DNA of 64,000 nucleotides from Dipteris shenzhenensis (lineage: Eukaryota; Polypodiophyta; Polypodiopsida; Gleicheniales), in NCBI GenBank assembly GCA_047967505.1, contig CM106540.1. One strand, 5' to 3'. The notes below the pieces were generated by a model that was given only the letters and a program-made list of their open reading frames with translations, was not told the origin of the DNA and did no database searches. The translations under genes were made by a program, and so were the position numbers. Positions 34,313 to 44,869 of this stretch are shown in pieces (the first letter of the stretch is position 1; the number at the start of each line of letters is the position of its first letter).

Positions 34313-34461
34313 TGTGGGGGTTAAAGGCCACTGTATCTTAACCCCGGTTATGTATAATACTCAAACACATATATATATGAATGACAGAAGATTAGGGTGT
34401 TTTACACCCACCAAAAACTTATGACCTTCTTCCATTCCACTTCCGTTGTTGAGATCTCTCA
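34313..34461 (+). mobile_element. copia element A, 5' LTR (149 bp)
   Basis: Starts TGTGGGGGTTAAAGG and ends CTCTCA, two bases before a primer-binding site. It matches the LTR of element B (57470-57650) along its length; B is longer because of a CT-rich insertion. TATATATATG near 34367-34379 may be the TATA box. An LTR this short is unusual for an element with full gag-pol. Confidence 0.85.
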
Positions 34462-34463
34462 AC

Positions 34464-34475
34464 TGGTATCAGAGC
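34464..34475 (+). promoter_or_regulatory. primer-binding site, initiator Met tRNA
   Basis: TGGTATCAGAGC, complementary to the 3' end of plant initiator methionine tRNA, two bases after the LTR. Confidence 0.95.
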
Positions 34476-35425
34476 TAGAAGATAAGGCCATCGCCAACTC
34501 ACAAGAGGAAGCTGTAAAAGACAGTCTATTTTAGACATGAGAGTCTTGTAACAAAGATATATTTCTCTAGAAGTTGAATCTCTCCCTGAGATTAAAAAAA
34601 AATTGTAGAAAACTTTGAGTACTTCATTTTTTATTTTTACCTCTTTGTCATCCGAGTTTTCAATGAAAAGTTACAGCTCCTGTAAAAAGTGACGAAATTT
34701 AAGTTCTTGCATGGATTTTGTGTGTTGGATCTCCATATCCAAGCCACCATTTGCAATTGCGACACTCCCACTAGATTCAGAGTGGTCCAAAGCTTCTACC
34801 TGTGAAGTTGCTTCTGATTCCGTTAAGTTCTGAAGCTGTAGTGAAGCTATGTCTACTCCAACATCTTCATTTCGTCATTTCCTGTGTGAGTGGGATCTCA
34901 ACATCCGGGTCCCCATTTGCAGACTTGTTTGTCCTGTTGGATCTGAGAGTTCTTGAAACATGTGGCTACAAATCTGCTTGCCATTCCGTGAAGAATCAAG
35001 GGAGTTGTGATTCTCTGTGTTTTTTTGTCGTCTCTTTGCAAGAAATTTTCTCAAAGTTTCGAAGACCTCATTGATTGCCATGTGGCAGATAAGGCTACCC
35101 CTTATGTTTTAATCTGCCTAAGGCTAATTTTTGCAAGTCAATGCAAGCACTGACTAGCTCTTTATCCATCCTTGGATGAGATTTTTGAGTTTCAGCAGAA
35201 GAGAGATATTTGTAGATTTTTTTGCTGAGTCTGATTATGTAGCAATGCCCATGTTTTTTAGGCATCCCAGGTTCTATTTTCACTAGCGATCATTACCGTG
35301 GGGCCGTGATTATTTTGAATATACCTTATGCAAATCACTCTAGTTGCAGTCTAAGCCGTGTGCACTCATTCATGGTTTGGATTGGGTTGCAGTGGATGCT
35401 TTACAGGCCATTTGGATGCATTGTC
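34476..35425 (+). other. element A leader
   Basis: Non-coding leader alignable with the leader of element B (57665-59073), for example the shared GATCATTACCGTGGG/GCTCATTACCGTGGG block, followed by CATACCTTATGCA. Just before 35430 about 470 bases present in B, including the gag start codon, are deleted. Confidence 0.75.
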
Positions 35426-36113
35426 ATCATGAAAAGAACAAATAAGGGGTGTGCTTATTCAAAAGAAGCAGATCAAACCCTTGGCAAGGATTGGAGCTAA
35501 GCCTGTAGATATGTCTGAGGATGATTGGAATGAGTTGGATGCATTAGAAAAGTCTACGGTTAGACTTCATCTTGTAGAGTTAGCCTATTTCACAGTAGTA
35601 AATGAGCAGACTTCGGAATATTTGTGGAAGAAATTATGTGCCACTTATGAGAAGGAAACTGCCTCTAATAAAGTTTACCTCATGAAGAGGTTGTTTGAAC
35701 TGCAGATGAAGGAAGGGGTCTCCATTTCTTCTCACTTGAATGAATTCAATATTATTTTCAGCCATCTTTAGGCTCAGAAGATGAATTTTGATGTGGGGAC
35801 TAAGGCAATATTCCTCTTATGTTTATTACCATTCTCATGGGATACCTTCTGTACAGCTATCAGTAACTCTATACCTAGTGGAGTATTGAAGTTTGATAAT
35901 GTTATGGGTAGCTTCTTGAGACTGGAGGAGATTAGATGGAAGTCTATGGATGGCAACAAGCAGGATGAATCCTTAAATGTGCAAAGGGGTAGATTCAGGG
36001 CACAGAACATTGAGTGTTACCATTGTGGCATGAAGAGCCACATGAAAAAGAATTGCTACAAGCTGAAAAGAGAGCAAAAGGATAAGAAAAAGAATGCAAA
36101 AGTTTGGATGTAA
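35426..36113 (+). pseudogene. copia element A gag, 5'-deleted
   Basis: Matches element B gag from residue ~29 onward. From the first in-frame ATG (35451) it begins MLIQKKQIKPLARIGAKPVD, continues through DLWKK-like YLWKKLCATYEKETASNKVY and ends with a CCHC zinc knuckle (CYHCGMKSHMKKNC, about 36013-36055). An in-frame stop at 35769-35771 and a frame break after the knuckle disable it. The start codon region is missing. Unlike B, the zinc knuckle here is in the same frame as the rest of gag. Confidence 0.85.
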
Positions 36114-37873
36114 ATAAGAAAGAAGAGAGTCCAAGGGAGAACAAAGGAAAAATGAAGATCAAGGAGATCAATGCAATCACTAATAATAGTGATAATGACA
36201 CTCTCTTCATGTCTAGTCTACTTGTCATATTCCCAGGATTGGATTTTCTGGTGCTTCATTCAGATGATGCATATTCCCAGGATTGGATTTTTTGGTGCTT
36301 CATTCCATGTTACTTCCCATAGGGAATGGTTCTATGACAATGGAAAGACTGGTTGTATGCATCTTGGAAATAAATATGCATGTGACATAGTGGGAGCAGG
36401 TGACATAAAGTTTTCTTTTGCAAATGGATATGCATTTGTTTTGAAAAATGTGAGATATGTGCCTAAGCTAACCAAGAGTCTCATTTCAGTGGGTCAGCTA
36501 GATGATGCTGATTTTCAGACCACCTTTGGTTTTCAAAGTTGGAAATTTCAAAAGAGCTCTATCGTTTTGGCAAGAGGCGCCAAGTATGGGACATTGTATC
36601 CCTTACATATATCTGGGGTGTCTGATTATGTTGTTGCAATAACCCAGTAGCCAAGTACTTCTTTGTGGCATTGCCGGTGGGGACGCGTGAGATATAATGG
36701 AATTAAACTATTATGCCATTTGGGTAATCTACCGTGTTTGAGTTTTTTTTATTTTGAATTTTGTGAGCGTCGTCTCTATGGGAAGCAGACTAAATCATCC
36801 CATAAAAGAAGGGAAAGAAAGAGCTTGAAAGGCTTGATTTGGTGCATTCAGATGTATGTGGTCCCATGCCTTCACAGTCATTAGGTAGGGCTAAATACTA
36901 TGTGACATTCATTGATGATGCAACTAGGAAAGTGAGGGCTTATGCTATAGCTCGAAAGAGTGATGTCTTCTAGGTATTTCAGAAATGGTTGGCTTTGGTT
37001 GAAAATACCTAGAATGTTTAAATGCCTATGGACTGACAATGGTGGAGAGTATCTTTCTCATGACTTCAACATTTCTGTGATACACATGGGATCAAGAGAG
37101 AGCTCACGTCCTCTCTTACTCCAAAGAAAAATCCAATTAGTCAAGTAGAATGTTTAAATGCCTATGGACTGACAATGGTGGAGAGTATCTTTCTCATGAC
37201 TTCAACATTTCTGTGATACACATGGGATCAAGAGAGAGCTCACGTCCTCTCTTACTCCAAAGAAAAATCCAATTGCAAAACAGATGAACTGCACCATTCA
37301 AGAAAGATTGCAATGTATGCTTTCCAATGCAAGTCATTCTGGTGGGTTTTGGACTGAGGCAATGGAGATTGCAGTGCATGTTATCAATAGATCACCTAGT
37401 AAGAGTTTGGATGGTGGTATTCTTGAAGAGGTGTGGAGTGGCAAGAAGCCCTCTTACTCTCATTTACGTATATTTGGGTGTGAGGTATATGCACATGTGC
37501 CAAAAGAGCTTTGAAAGAAGCTATATCCTAAGTCTAGGAAATGCATCTTTATGGGTTATGGTGAAAGCAGAGAGATGGGCTATCGTCTCTGGGATCCAGA
37601 AGCAAAGAACATCATACGAAGCAGTGATGTGCTCTTCAATGAGAAGATGCACAAGACACCCATGAGACAAGTGGAAATGAGGAGAATCACTTTCCAAGAT
37701 GTGAATCCACCAGCATATGTTGATAGATAACAAGCTATCCATGCACTGAATGTGCAGGAAATGGTGCCACTAGGTACTTTCACAGGTACACAATCAAAGA
37801 AAGATGATGGATCATCTATTGGTGGAAATGATGAGCCAAATGTGCCTGATATTCAGGTGGACAACAAGTTGTG
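36114..37873 (+). pseudogene. copia element A protease-integrase relic
   Basis: The protease active-site region is damaged: TATTCCCAGGATTGGATTTT is duplicated with a 44-bp period (36226 and 36270) and the D-S-G codons are lost. GAG-preintegrase follows (DIVGAGDIKFSFANG, VGQLDDADF, WHCRWG). In integrase the zinc ligands continue as FCERRLYGKQTKSSHK; the core retains CLWTDNGGEYLSHDF. A 136-bp segment is tandemly duplicated (37011-37146 and 37147-37274), repeating that catalytic strand. Further on are MNCTIQERLQCMLSNASH, PSYSHLRIFGCEVYAHVPKE and WDPEAKNIIRSSDV. Homology to element B ends at about 37873, before RT, in mid-linker. Confidence 0.9.
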
Positions 37874-38620
37874 TGATTTTCATTATATGTGGCATGGTTG
37901 GTAGCAAGAAATCCAAAGGTAAACAGAAGGCTTAGAAGATTTTATTATATACAAAGAGGAAATGCTCCAAATATTTCCTAATTGGAAGCCCTATTGGAAG
38001 GAACACACTGCTATTGTAATTAGTAAGACTACCAATTGATAACGAACCTTGAAAAAATGCGAGAAGATGATATTAAGGCAGAACAACCTTTATTTTGGCC
38101 AAATGTTGGTCACGACTTGCATCCAATATGTGGTCTCTTTGAAAATTAATTTGAATCAGTGCTCCCACGTCCATATTGTGGACCTAAGAAGAGAGAGTTT
38201 ATGCCACAAATAGACATAGACGACCATTGTTTTGTTGCAGCTCGACCATCGGATGATGAACATGAGAATGTGAAGTTTTGGGTTGCAAAAGTGGTGGGCG
38301 TGAGCATGGATGACCAGGGGAGATCTACAACATTTACAGCAGTATGGTATGAGCCAAGGGGTAGGAAGGAGAACCATGATAACAAAACATTGTATAGTAG
38401 TTGTCTGAAAAAGGAATGGGTCCCAAACCATGAAGCAGTTTCAAAGCTTCCACAGAGACAGTCATACTATCTTGGAAATCAAAGACGAAGAAAACAAAGA
38501 AGCACATGGGGTATGATATACAAGAAAAAACAAAAATACCGCAACCAATTAATTCACACATTAAGGGTTCATAAAGATGCTCACCAAGGAGGAAGTAGAA
38601 GGAGATAGTACAAATAAATA
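37874..38620 (+). pseudogene. unrecognised coding relic fused to copia element A
   Basis: Immediately after copia homology ends, a different coding-like sequence begins. One frame reads KMREDDIKAEQPLFWPNVGH, DLHPICGLFEN, a stop, then 38150-38608 open: FESVLPRPYCGPKKREFMPQ, IDIDDHCFVAARPSDDEHEN, VKFWVAKVVGVSMDDQGRST, TFTAVWYEPRGRKEN, and a basic end (YYLGNQRRRKQRSTWG, then KKKQKYRNQ). The FWVAKVV...VWYEPRG stretch looks like a small beta-barrel (SH3/Tudor/BAH-like) often found in transposon-encoded proteins, but I cannot name it. No ATG begins the open part. It could be the C-terminal end of a DNA transposon protein. Confidence 0.45.
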
Positions 38621-39144
38621 ATGCCCATGATAACACCATTCAAACATCGAGAAAGACTGAAGGTGATGGTGGTCAGATGAGAGTGAATGAAGATGGCACC
38701 CAAGCGACAACTGACGAGATGAAAAGGACATTCGAACAAGCAAATGTTTGGATCACCCATTTGTACTTAACTCATTGTAAAGGCAGAAGTAAATTATTGA
38801 AAATGCCACGACAGATCCTTTGTATAAAGACTCATCTAGAGAAATATTTCTTGTTATGATAATGTAAAATTGCAATCATAGCTATTGCTATTTTTTAGAG
38901 TACAAAAGAGTCTTCTTGTCTAAATAAACCTTTTAATTTCTTGAATATTTAAGAGTGTTATAGTTTTCTGCATTGAAATTAAAAAGAGTCTTGCAGGTCT
39001 CTTAAGTATGCCTTTTCTAAATTTTGTGAATCTTTAAGAGCCTGGTTTTTCATGGATTCAAACTAATAACTCAACGGATTTTTTAATTTAAGAATAGGAT
39101 TATTAAAAACAAGAAATACAAAATTAGGATTTAAAAGTAGTTTT
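38621..39144. other. no gene seen
   Basis: AT-rich DNA between the unrecognised relic and the gag-only element. Its last bases (GTTTT, 39140-39144) are the left copy of that element's target duplication. Confidence 0.5.
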
Positions 39145-39414
39145 TGAAGGACAAATTGATGTAATGGGGTATACCTAGGGGTATAAGGGTGTTGTGTTGG
39201 TTAGTGTGACCAGGTTTGGTTGTAGAAGGTTCTATTAGGTGTGATTGAGAGATTCATGGAGCTGATTGAGAAATTAGTGGAGTGATTTGTGGATCTGGAG
39301 ATGCTCTCCTTTGGGGCACATGCATTGTATCAGTTGCCCTTATAAGGGCTTCTCCACTCTTGAATAAACTACTCTCTTTACTTCATCTGTTGATCCCTTG
39401 CGGTTGTTCCATCA
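39145..39414 (+). repeat. 5' LTR of the gag-only element
   Basis: TG...CA ends. Contains an AATAAA (TTGAATAAACTACTC, about 39360-39374) suitable as a poly(A) signal, and a TATA-like CTTATAAGG near 39340. Confidence 0.9.
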
Positions 39415-39416
39415 TT

Positions 39417-39429
39417 TGGTATCAGAGCC
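39417..39429 (+). promoter_or_regulatory. primer-binding site, initiator Met tRNA
   Basis: TGGTATCAGAGCC, two bases after the 5' LTR end. Confidence 0.95.
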
Positions 39430-40227
39430 ACATCCACCCTCCTTGAGTGAGTGCCATGCCATAATATTCTTCCCCAAATGGAGCTTTTCTTCATTCTCTT
39501 CCCATAGATTTTGCTTAGGCTTGTTAGCTCCATCCTCTAAGCCATTTCCCCCATCCTCTGAGCTGAAGCATCCTTGTGTTGGGGCGAATCCCTGGCTAGG
39601 AGAAATTAGGTAATGGTTATGTCTTTTGCCCATGCAGACACACTTTTCCAACCACCGAAGATTCATGCAATTCTCCACGTAGGGGCTACCATTCCCAAAA
39701 TGGATCTAGTTGCTATTGGGCAATGCTACAAGGAGCATGCTGATGAAGTATGAGCAACAATGGTCTAGTAGATGAGGAGAAAAGGCAAAAAAACCGTTCG
39801 AGAAAGGCGCTACTCTTACATATATTCTGACATAGCATTGCACAATTCTTCTCTAGGGGATATTCTATGGTAAAAGAGCTTTCATTCCATTGTAAAAGCC
39901 CCTTCATTTCTTGCTTCTATAGCTCCAATTGCACCCTCCAACTTCAGACTGTTCAATTTGGGGGTAACAGTTATATTTGCTTCTAATGTGAACCTTTGAA
40001 TATGATTAAGTGCTAGAAAGTTTCATTATTATCTCAGTTATCTTTGGGCTTTTGGATGTTTGACCATTGGAAGTGATCTGAGGCATTTTTCAATCTTATC
40101 TTTGGAGCATTGTCCTGCGGTTTGACAGTTTTTGTAAATGCTGATGATGCATTTATGATATACTTTGAATTGAATGCTATCTTTGTAAGGGACTAGACAC
40201 TGCCACATCAGTGGTAAGACCTTCTCT

Positions 40228-41043
40228 ATGGCCTCCAAAACCAAGATAGATAAGTTTGAGGGAGAGGGTTTTCATACTTGGCAGGCCAAACTGAAATTTA
40301 TTCTCATGGAAAAGGGAATCTGGAATATTGCTAATGGAAAAGAGAAGAAACCCAATACCAAGGAAGAAGAGGCATCATGGTTAACCAAGGATGGAAAAGC
40401 ATTGGCAATAATTGCACTAAGATTGAGTGATTCTTTTATCCACCTCATTGATGGCTGTGAGACTGCTCATGCTGCATGGAATCATCTTGAGCTTGCCTTT
40501 GGAGCACAGGGGAGGTGTTCCAAGTTTAGCTTGCTCATCAAATTCTTTGATCTGAAATTGGATAGAAGAGAATCCATCTCTTCACATTTAAACTCCATGA
40601 AGAGCATACTGACTTAGTTAGCTAGCATCAAGTTTGATCTTGATGATGACATTGTAATTGCTATCTTACTTAAAAGCCTAACTGAGGAATATGGCACTAT
40701 TGTCACTACTCTTACCAATATACCAGAGGTTAGTTTGGTGGAAATTGAGACATCCCTCTTGGAAGAGGAAATGAAAATCAAACAAAGGAATGACTACAAA
40801 GAACATGGGGCATATTTGGCCAAAAGCAACTTCAAGGGATCCACCAGCAAGAGCAGGATGAAGTGCAACTTTTGTGGAAAACCTAGACATTTTGAGAAAG
40901 AGTGCTATGCAAAGAAGCGATGTTCAGTAAACCTTGTGGAAGAAGCAGAGAAAGAAGAAGAAGAACCAGAGGATGTTAAAGCTCTGACTGCTTTCACCAT
41001 CCAAGTCAATCTTGATGAGGGTGACGTTCCATATATCTTCTAA
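40228..41043 (+). pseudogene. copia-type gag, one premature stop
   Basis: ATG at 40228 opens MASKTKIDKFEGEGFHTWQA, a classic copia gag start. The frame runs 271 codons to TAA at 41041-41043, with a single in-frame TAG at 40615-40617 (codon 130). Central helices follow the gag pattern (AWNHLELAFGAQGRCSKFSL, LIKFFDLKLDRRESISSHLN). A CCHC zinc knuckle CNFCGKPRHFEKEC is at about 40864-40905. The acidic C-terminus (EEAEKEEEEPEDVKA) is not followed by a protease. This is the only protein the element could encode; with the stop it is now inactive unless read through. Confidence 0.9.
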
Positions 41044-41297
41044 GTTGCTTGTGTGTATGGTCAATAATGGTTCTCTGCCATGGATAGTCCATCCTTAAAT
41101 GATTGTTAGTCCTTTTTTTAAGGTTTTACCTTATTGGACCCATGGGGATTTCCATACATAGTCGTTGTTCAATCCTCCAGTTGTAAACCAAGAGTCCTAG
41201 GAGTGAGTCACAGGTTGGGGCCATGTGTGTTGCCACATGATGGTGGGCAATGGAGCATCCCATGTACTACTGCTAAGAGATGAGGTCATCAATTTGT

Positions 41298-41306
41298 GAG
41301 GGGGAA
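41298..41306 (+). promoter_or_regulatory. polypurine tract of the gag-only element
   Basis: GAGGGGGAA directly abuts the TG of the 3' LTR. Confidence 0.9.
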
Positions 41307-41559
41307 TGAAGGACAAATTGATGTAATGGGGTATACCTAGGGGTACAAGGGTTGTGTGTTGGTTAGTGTGACCAAGTTTGGTTGTAGAAGGTTCTATTAG
41401 GTGTGATTGAGAGATTCATAAGGGCAGATTGAGAAATCAGTGGAGATGCTCTCCTTTGGGGCACATGCATTGTATCAGTTTCCCTAATAAGGGCCTCTCC
41501 ACTCTTGAATAAACTACTCTCTTTGCTTCATTTGTTGATCCCTTGCTCTTGTTCCATCA
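41307..41559 (+). repeat. 3' LTR of the gag-only element
   Basis: Partner of 39145-39414; carries a ~17-bp internal deletion near GTGGAGATGCTC. Followed by the right GTTTT duplication. Confidence 0.9.
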
Positions 41560-41739
41560 GTTTTTGTATTATTAGTGCAACATTGTGGAGATATGTTCTA
41601 AAATGTATTATGTGGAAATGACAGTGCTAGAAAGTAAACTTTTGATTCTCAAATGGCATTTTCATAAAGTAAACTTTTCATTTGGCAAGGATTTTAAACA
41701 TTATTCCAAATGTAGATATATGAGTCCAAAATTAATGCA

Positions 41740-42610
41740 ATAAGTGTTTAAGGTATTTGAAATAAAAGAAGATGTCTGTAGAAGACTATGCCTAGTAGTT
41801 CTTGAATCTGAATGCATGTCTAGATGCAACACAAAGACCGCCCACTAAAAAAATGGTAGAATACTTCTGCAAGGGGCTAAAACCTAAAATTCACAAATTG
41901 ATTAGCAATTTGGTACTGTCGGCAAGTGCAAATGTGTTCAATACTCTAGTTGATGCAACCAAAAGAGCTAAAAGATCCACAAAAAAGAAGAAGAAGAAGA
42001 AATCAGAGGCATAATCCAAAGAAGATTTTGATGATTTGGACAATAAATCTGAATTCAAATATGATTCAAGTAGTGACAAGTTTGATAGTGATCTGGACAT
42101 TGAATCAAAGAAGAAAAATAAGAAGAAGAAAAAGAAACTAGCAGAGAAAGACAAAAAGGAAGAAAATAGATTAAGAAGGAGAAGGCGAAGTCCAAGAAGG
42201 CTTCTATGTCTTCAGATTTGGAGAAACTTGTGGATCAAAAGTTATAGAATTTGAGGGTAAATCAGAACCGACTACAACTTTGGTGTGGAATTTGTAGCAA
42301 AGGCCACCAAACCAAAGCATGCTGGTACCACTCTAAAGCCCACAACAATCCACCACAAAAGCCATAGAGAACTCCAACACAACAGGTGCCAATGCGGTAG
42401 CCATTGGAGCAAATGCAGTAGAAGATGCGTAACATTTGTAGCAACAAAGAAATTGGGGATAGCAAAGAAAATGGAACTAACAAGGCAATTGGAATCAACA
42501 ACAATCGAGACAATGTGGATATTCTTTAGGTACCGATGGCCACAGCTGGGATCAAAATGTGCTTTGTGGGTGAAGCATCATGTTAAAAGGGGAATCCCAA
42601 TTATCTAGTA
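41740..42610 (+). pseudogene. Ty3/gypsy gag C-terminal relic
   Basis: Reads EYFCKGLKPKIHKLISNLVL and ANVFNTLVDATKRA (end of capsid), then a Lys/Asp/Ser-rich spacer (41985-42180), and a zinc knuckle WCGICSKGHQTKACW at about 42275-42320. Frame changes after 42013 and 42254, with stops. This is the start of a plus-strand gypsy element continuing to about 46010. Confidence 0.7.
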
Positions 42611-43399
42611 TGACAACCAAGGTCCACCACCACCAAGACCGACACAACAACCCCTACAAGCCAATGTAGTTCTGATACATGAATTACCAACAAATACCTT
42701 GAGGCAAGGAACAATAACCTATCAAGAGGGTTAGTAGCATGTCCCACATGAGTTGTGTGACTGCTTGGGGTGTATCCTAATTGAGACTATACCAGAAAAA
42801 TCACCGAGAGTGGAGGTTCTGGCAGTCATCAGATCAAAAGGACTAGTTCAAGAGAAACCACAAGAGGCTTTGGAAGTCATAAGATAAAAAGGACCAATTC
42901 AAGAGAAACCACAAGCCAAGAAAGAAGTGAAGGAGAAATCACTCAGATGGAAGGATCAAGAAGCGGTTCCGATATCAGCATTGAAAGAGATTCAAAAGGC
43001 ACAAGCCAAAGAGGCAGAGACAAGTACTTGGAAACTAGTTGACATGCAAGAACGGACCAATCTTTGTAAAACCAAAAAGCAATTCGACAGATAGTCCGAC
43101 AACCAGTCCGATAACCAGTTTGATAATTCGTCAGAGAACAAGTACAATGGTAAGAGTGAGTCTTGGGGAACAATCAACAATCTAGGAGTAGGGCATGAGT
43201 AGCCAAAAGCAAGACAAAGAGAACTTCTCGATCGATTTGTTTCAAGCTTTAAAGCAAGCATCCATCAAGATTACATTGGATCAACTGTTGAGTTTGGCTC
43301 CAGTATTTCAGGAGTACTTTATCAAAGCAATTACAAGAGGGAAATCATGAGAAAAAGCAACAAGAACCTCCATGTGAAAAAGAATATCAGCCTTCCAAG

Positions 43400-43790
43400 A
43401 AAAACCCTATGATGTGGACTACAAGGTCATGACTATCAAAGTGGAATGTAATGATCATGAAATATCATGAACATTGCTAGATGGGAGATTGAGTGTGAAC
43501 ATCCTCCCGCATAGTATGTACAAAAATATGGGCTTGACAGAGTTTGATGAAGATCCTTTCCAGGAGAAAATGGCAGATCAAAGACAAGTCCAATCTCTAG
43601 GTATTGTTTGAAATCAAAAAATTACCATTCAAGGCATGCCATTCAAAGTGAATATTGTGGTCCTTCAGAGAGAAAAATGATATTTTTCATCCTCAATGCT
43701 ATCGGGAATAGCATAGTTTAAAACAATCAAGGTGAAACAAGATTGGGGTGCCTCTAAGATCACAGTCCAAAGTGAGAAAAGAAACTCCGA
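43400..43790 (+). pseudogene. Ty3/gypsy protease relic
   Basis: One frame reads VMTIKVECNDHEIS, a stop, TLLDGRLSVNILPHSMYKNM, GLTEFDEDPFQEKMADQRQV, then KITIQGMPFKVNIVVLQREK. This is the plant gypsy retropepsin pattern in which L[IL]DGGS(S/A)VNI is normal; here the active site is L-D-G-R. Stops at several positions. Confidence 0.65.
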
Positions 43791-44169
43791 CTGGATATGG
43801 CCCCAAAGGTGGTGATGGAAAAAGAAAACAAACCATGGATTGCGCAGTGTGCCAATTGATGTCAGAGATTGATGATGAGGAGGAGCAAGAATTTTTGAAT
43901 GCAATCCATCCATTATGCTGTTGTTTGAGGTAGACATGGGTTAGATTGCTCAGCAATATGTGACCAAAGTGGTAACATCTTATCAATTCATGCTGGTAGA
44001 ACCAATTGAAATCTAGAAAAGATCTAACAAAGAACAAGTAGATTCGAGATCAAAGAAGATCTAGAAGAAAACCCTGCTTGAAAAAAATGGGCCAAGGATG
44101 CTATTTGCAAAGCAGTAGCGATGCCTATGAGGATCAGTTGAAGAAAACAACAAGAGTAAAAGAAGAGAA

Positions 44170-44740
44170 TTGGAAGAATTGAATTTGGGCATGATTGAAA
44201 AACCACAAACAGTAAAACTTAGTGTGCATGTGAAAAAAAAATTCAAAATAGAATTGATGCAATTGTTGATGGAATTTAAAGATATTTTTGCCTGGGGGTA
44301 CATCAACATGAAGGGCATTGATTTGAGTTTGTGTGTTCACCACATAGTAATTTATGATTGGCATTAATGGTTCGAGCCGATTTACTATGCCAGTCGTACC
44401 TTATCCTTAGCCAAACAGAATTATTTAGTTCATTGAGAGGGAAGGCTTGGACATGATATATGCTTTGTAGAAATTCTGACACTATCTTTTACGCAATGTA
44501 ATGGTCTTTCAATTTGACCACCGAGCATTACTGTGTTTGCTAAATAAGCCAAAACAACCATTAGGAAGGATAGCACGATGGATCCTCCTCCTATAGGAAT
44601 TTAACTATAGGATAGTGCACACACTGGTGGGGAGACAACATCTCATTGCAAATTATATCAGCTAATTGGAGTCAAAAGAACATCCAATTCAAGGAATTCC
44701 TGATGACCTACCTGATGCATCTTTATTCTAGTAGGTAGAA
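44170..44740 (+). pseudogene. Ty3/gypsy RT N-terminus joined directly to RNase H
   Basis: 44200-44360 reads LMEFKDIFAWGYINMKGIDL and VHHIVI, the segment just before the RT fingers. The very next coding sequence (44375 on) is already RNase H: IYYASRTLSLAKQNY, an EREGLDMIYAL-like segment, FQFDHRALLCLLNKPKQPLG and RIARWILLL. The whole RT palm with its YxDD box is absent. The junction lies within about 10 bp of 44365. Stops and frame changes are frequent. Confidence 0.7.
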
Positions 44741-44869
44741 ACCATTTATGGAATAGATTGGTATGACAGAATGCTATAATTCCTAATAGATGGAGTGTTT
44801 CCTGAAAGTTTCACAAAGGATTGAAGGTACATGATGGCTCTCAAAAGAAAACCATTTATGATCAAAGCA

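Larger units (their letters stand above)
39145..41559 (+). mobile_element. complete gag-only LTR element (TR-GAG-like), 2.4 kb
   Basis: 5' LTR 39145-39414 (270 bp) and 3' LTR 41307-41559 (253 bp). Both start TGAAGGACAAAT and end GTTCCATCA. Flanking 5-bp repeats GTTTT (39140-39144 and 41560-41564) are exact. A Met-tRNA primer site follows the 5' LTR and a polypurine tract precedes the 3' LTR. The only coding region is a copia-type gag (40228-41043); protease, integrase, RT and RNase H are absent, with no trace of decayed pol. This matches non-autonomous terminal-repeat elements with a GAG domain. LTRs differ by a ~17-bp deletion and around a dozen substitutions, so the insertion is not very recent. 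Confidence 0.9.

Noticed and set aside
38159-38608. The 149-codon ORF as an intact gene starting at 38159
   Set aside because: The apparent start is GTG, the same frame continues upstream through a stop at 38147-38149, and no promoter or ATG supports a real start; treated as a relic.
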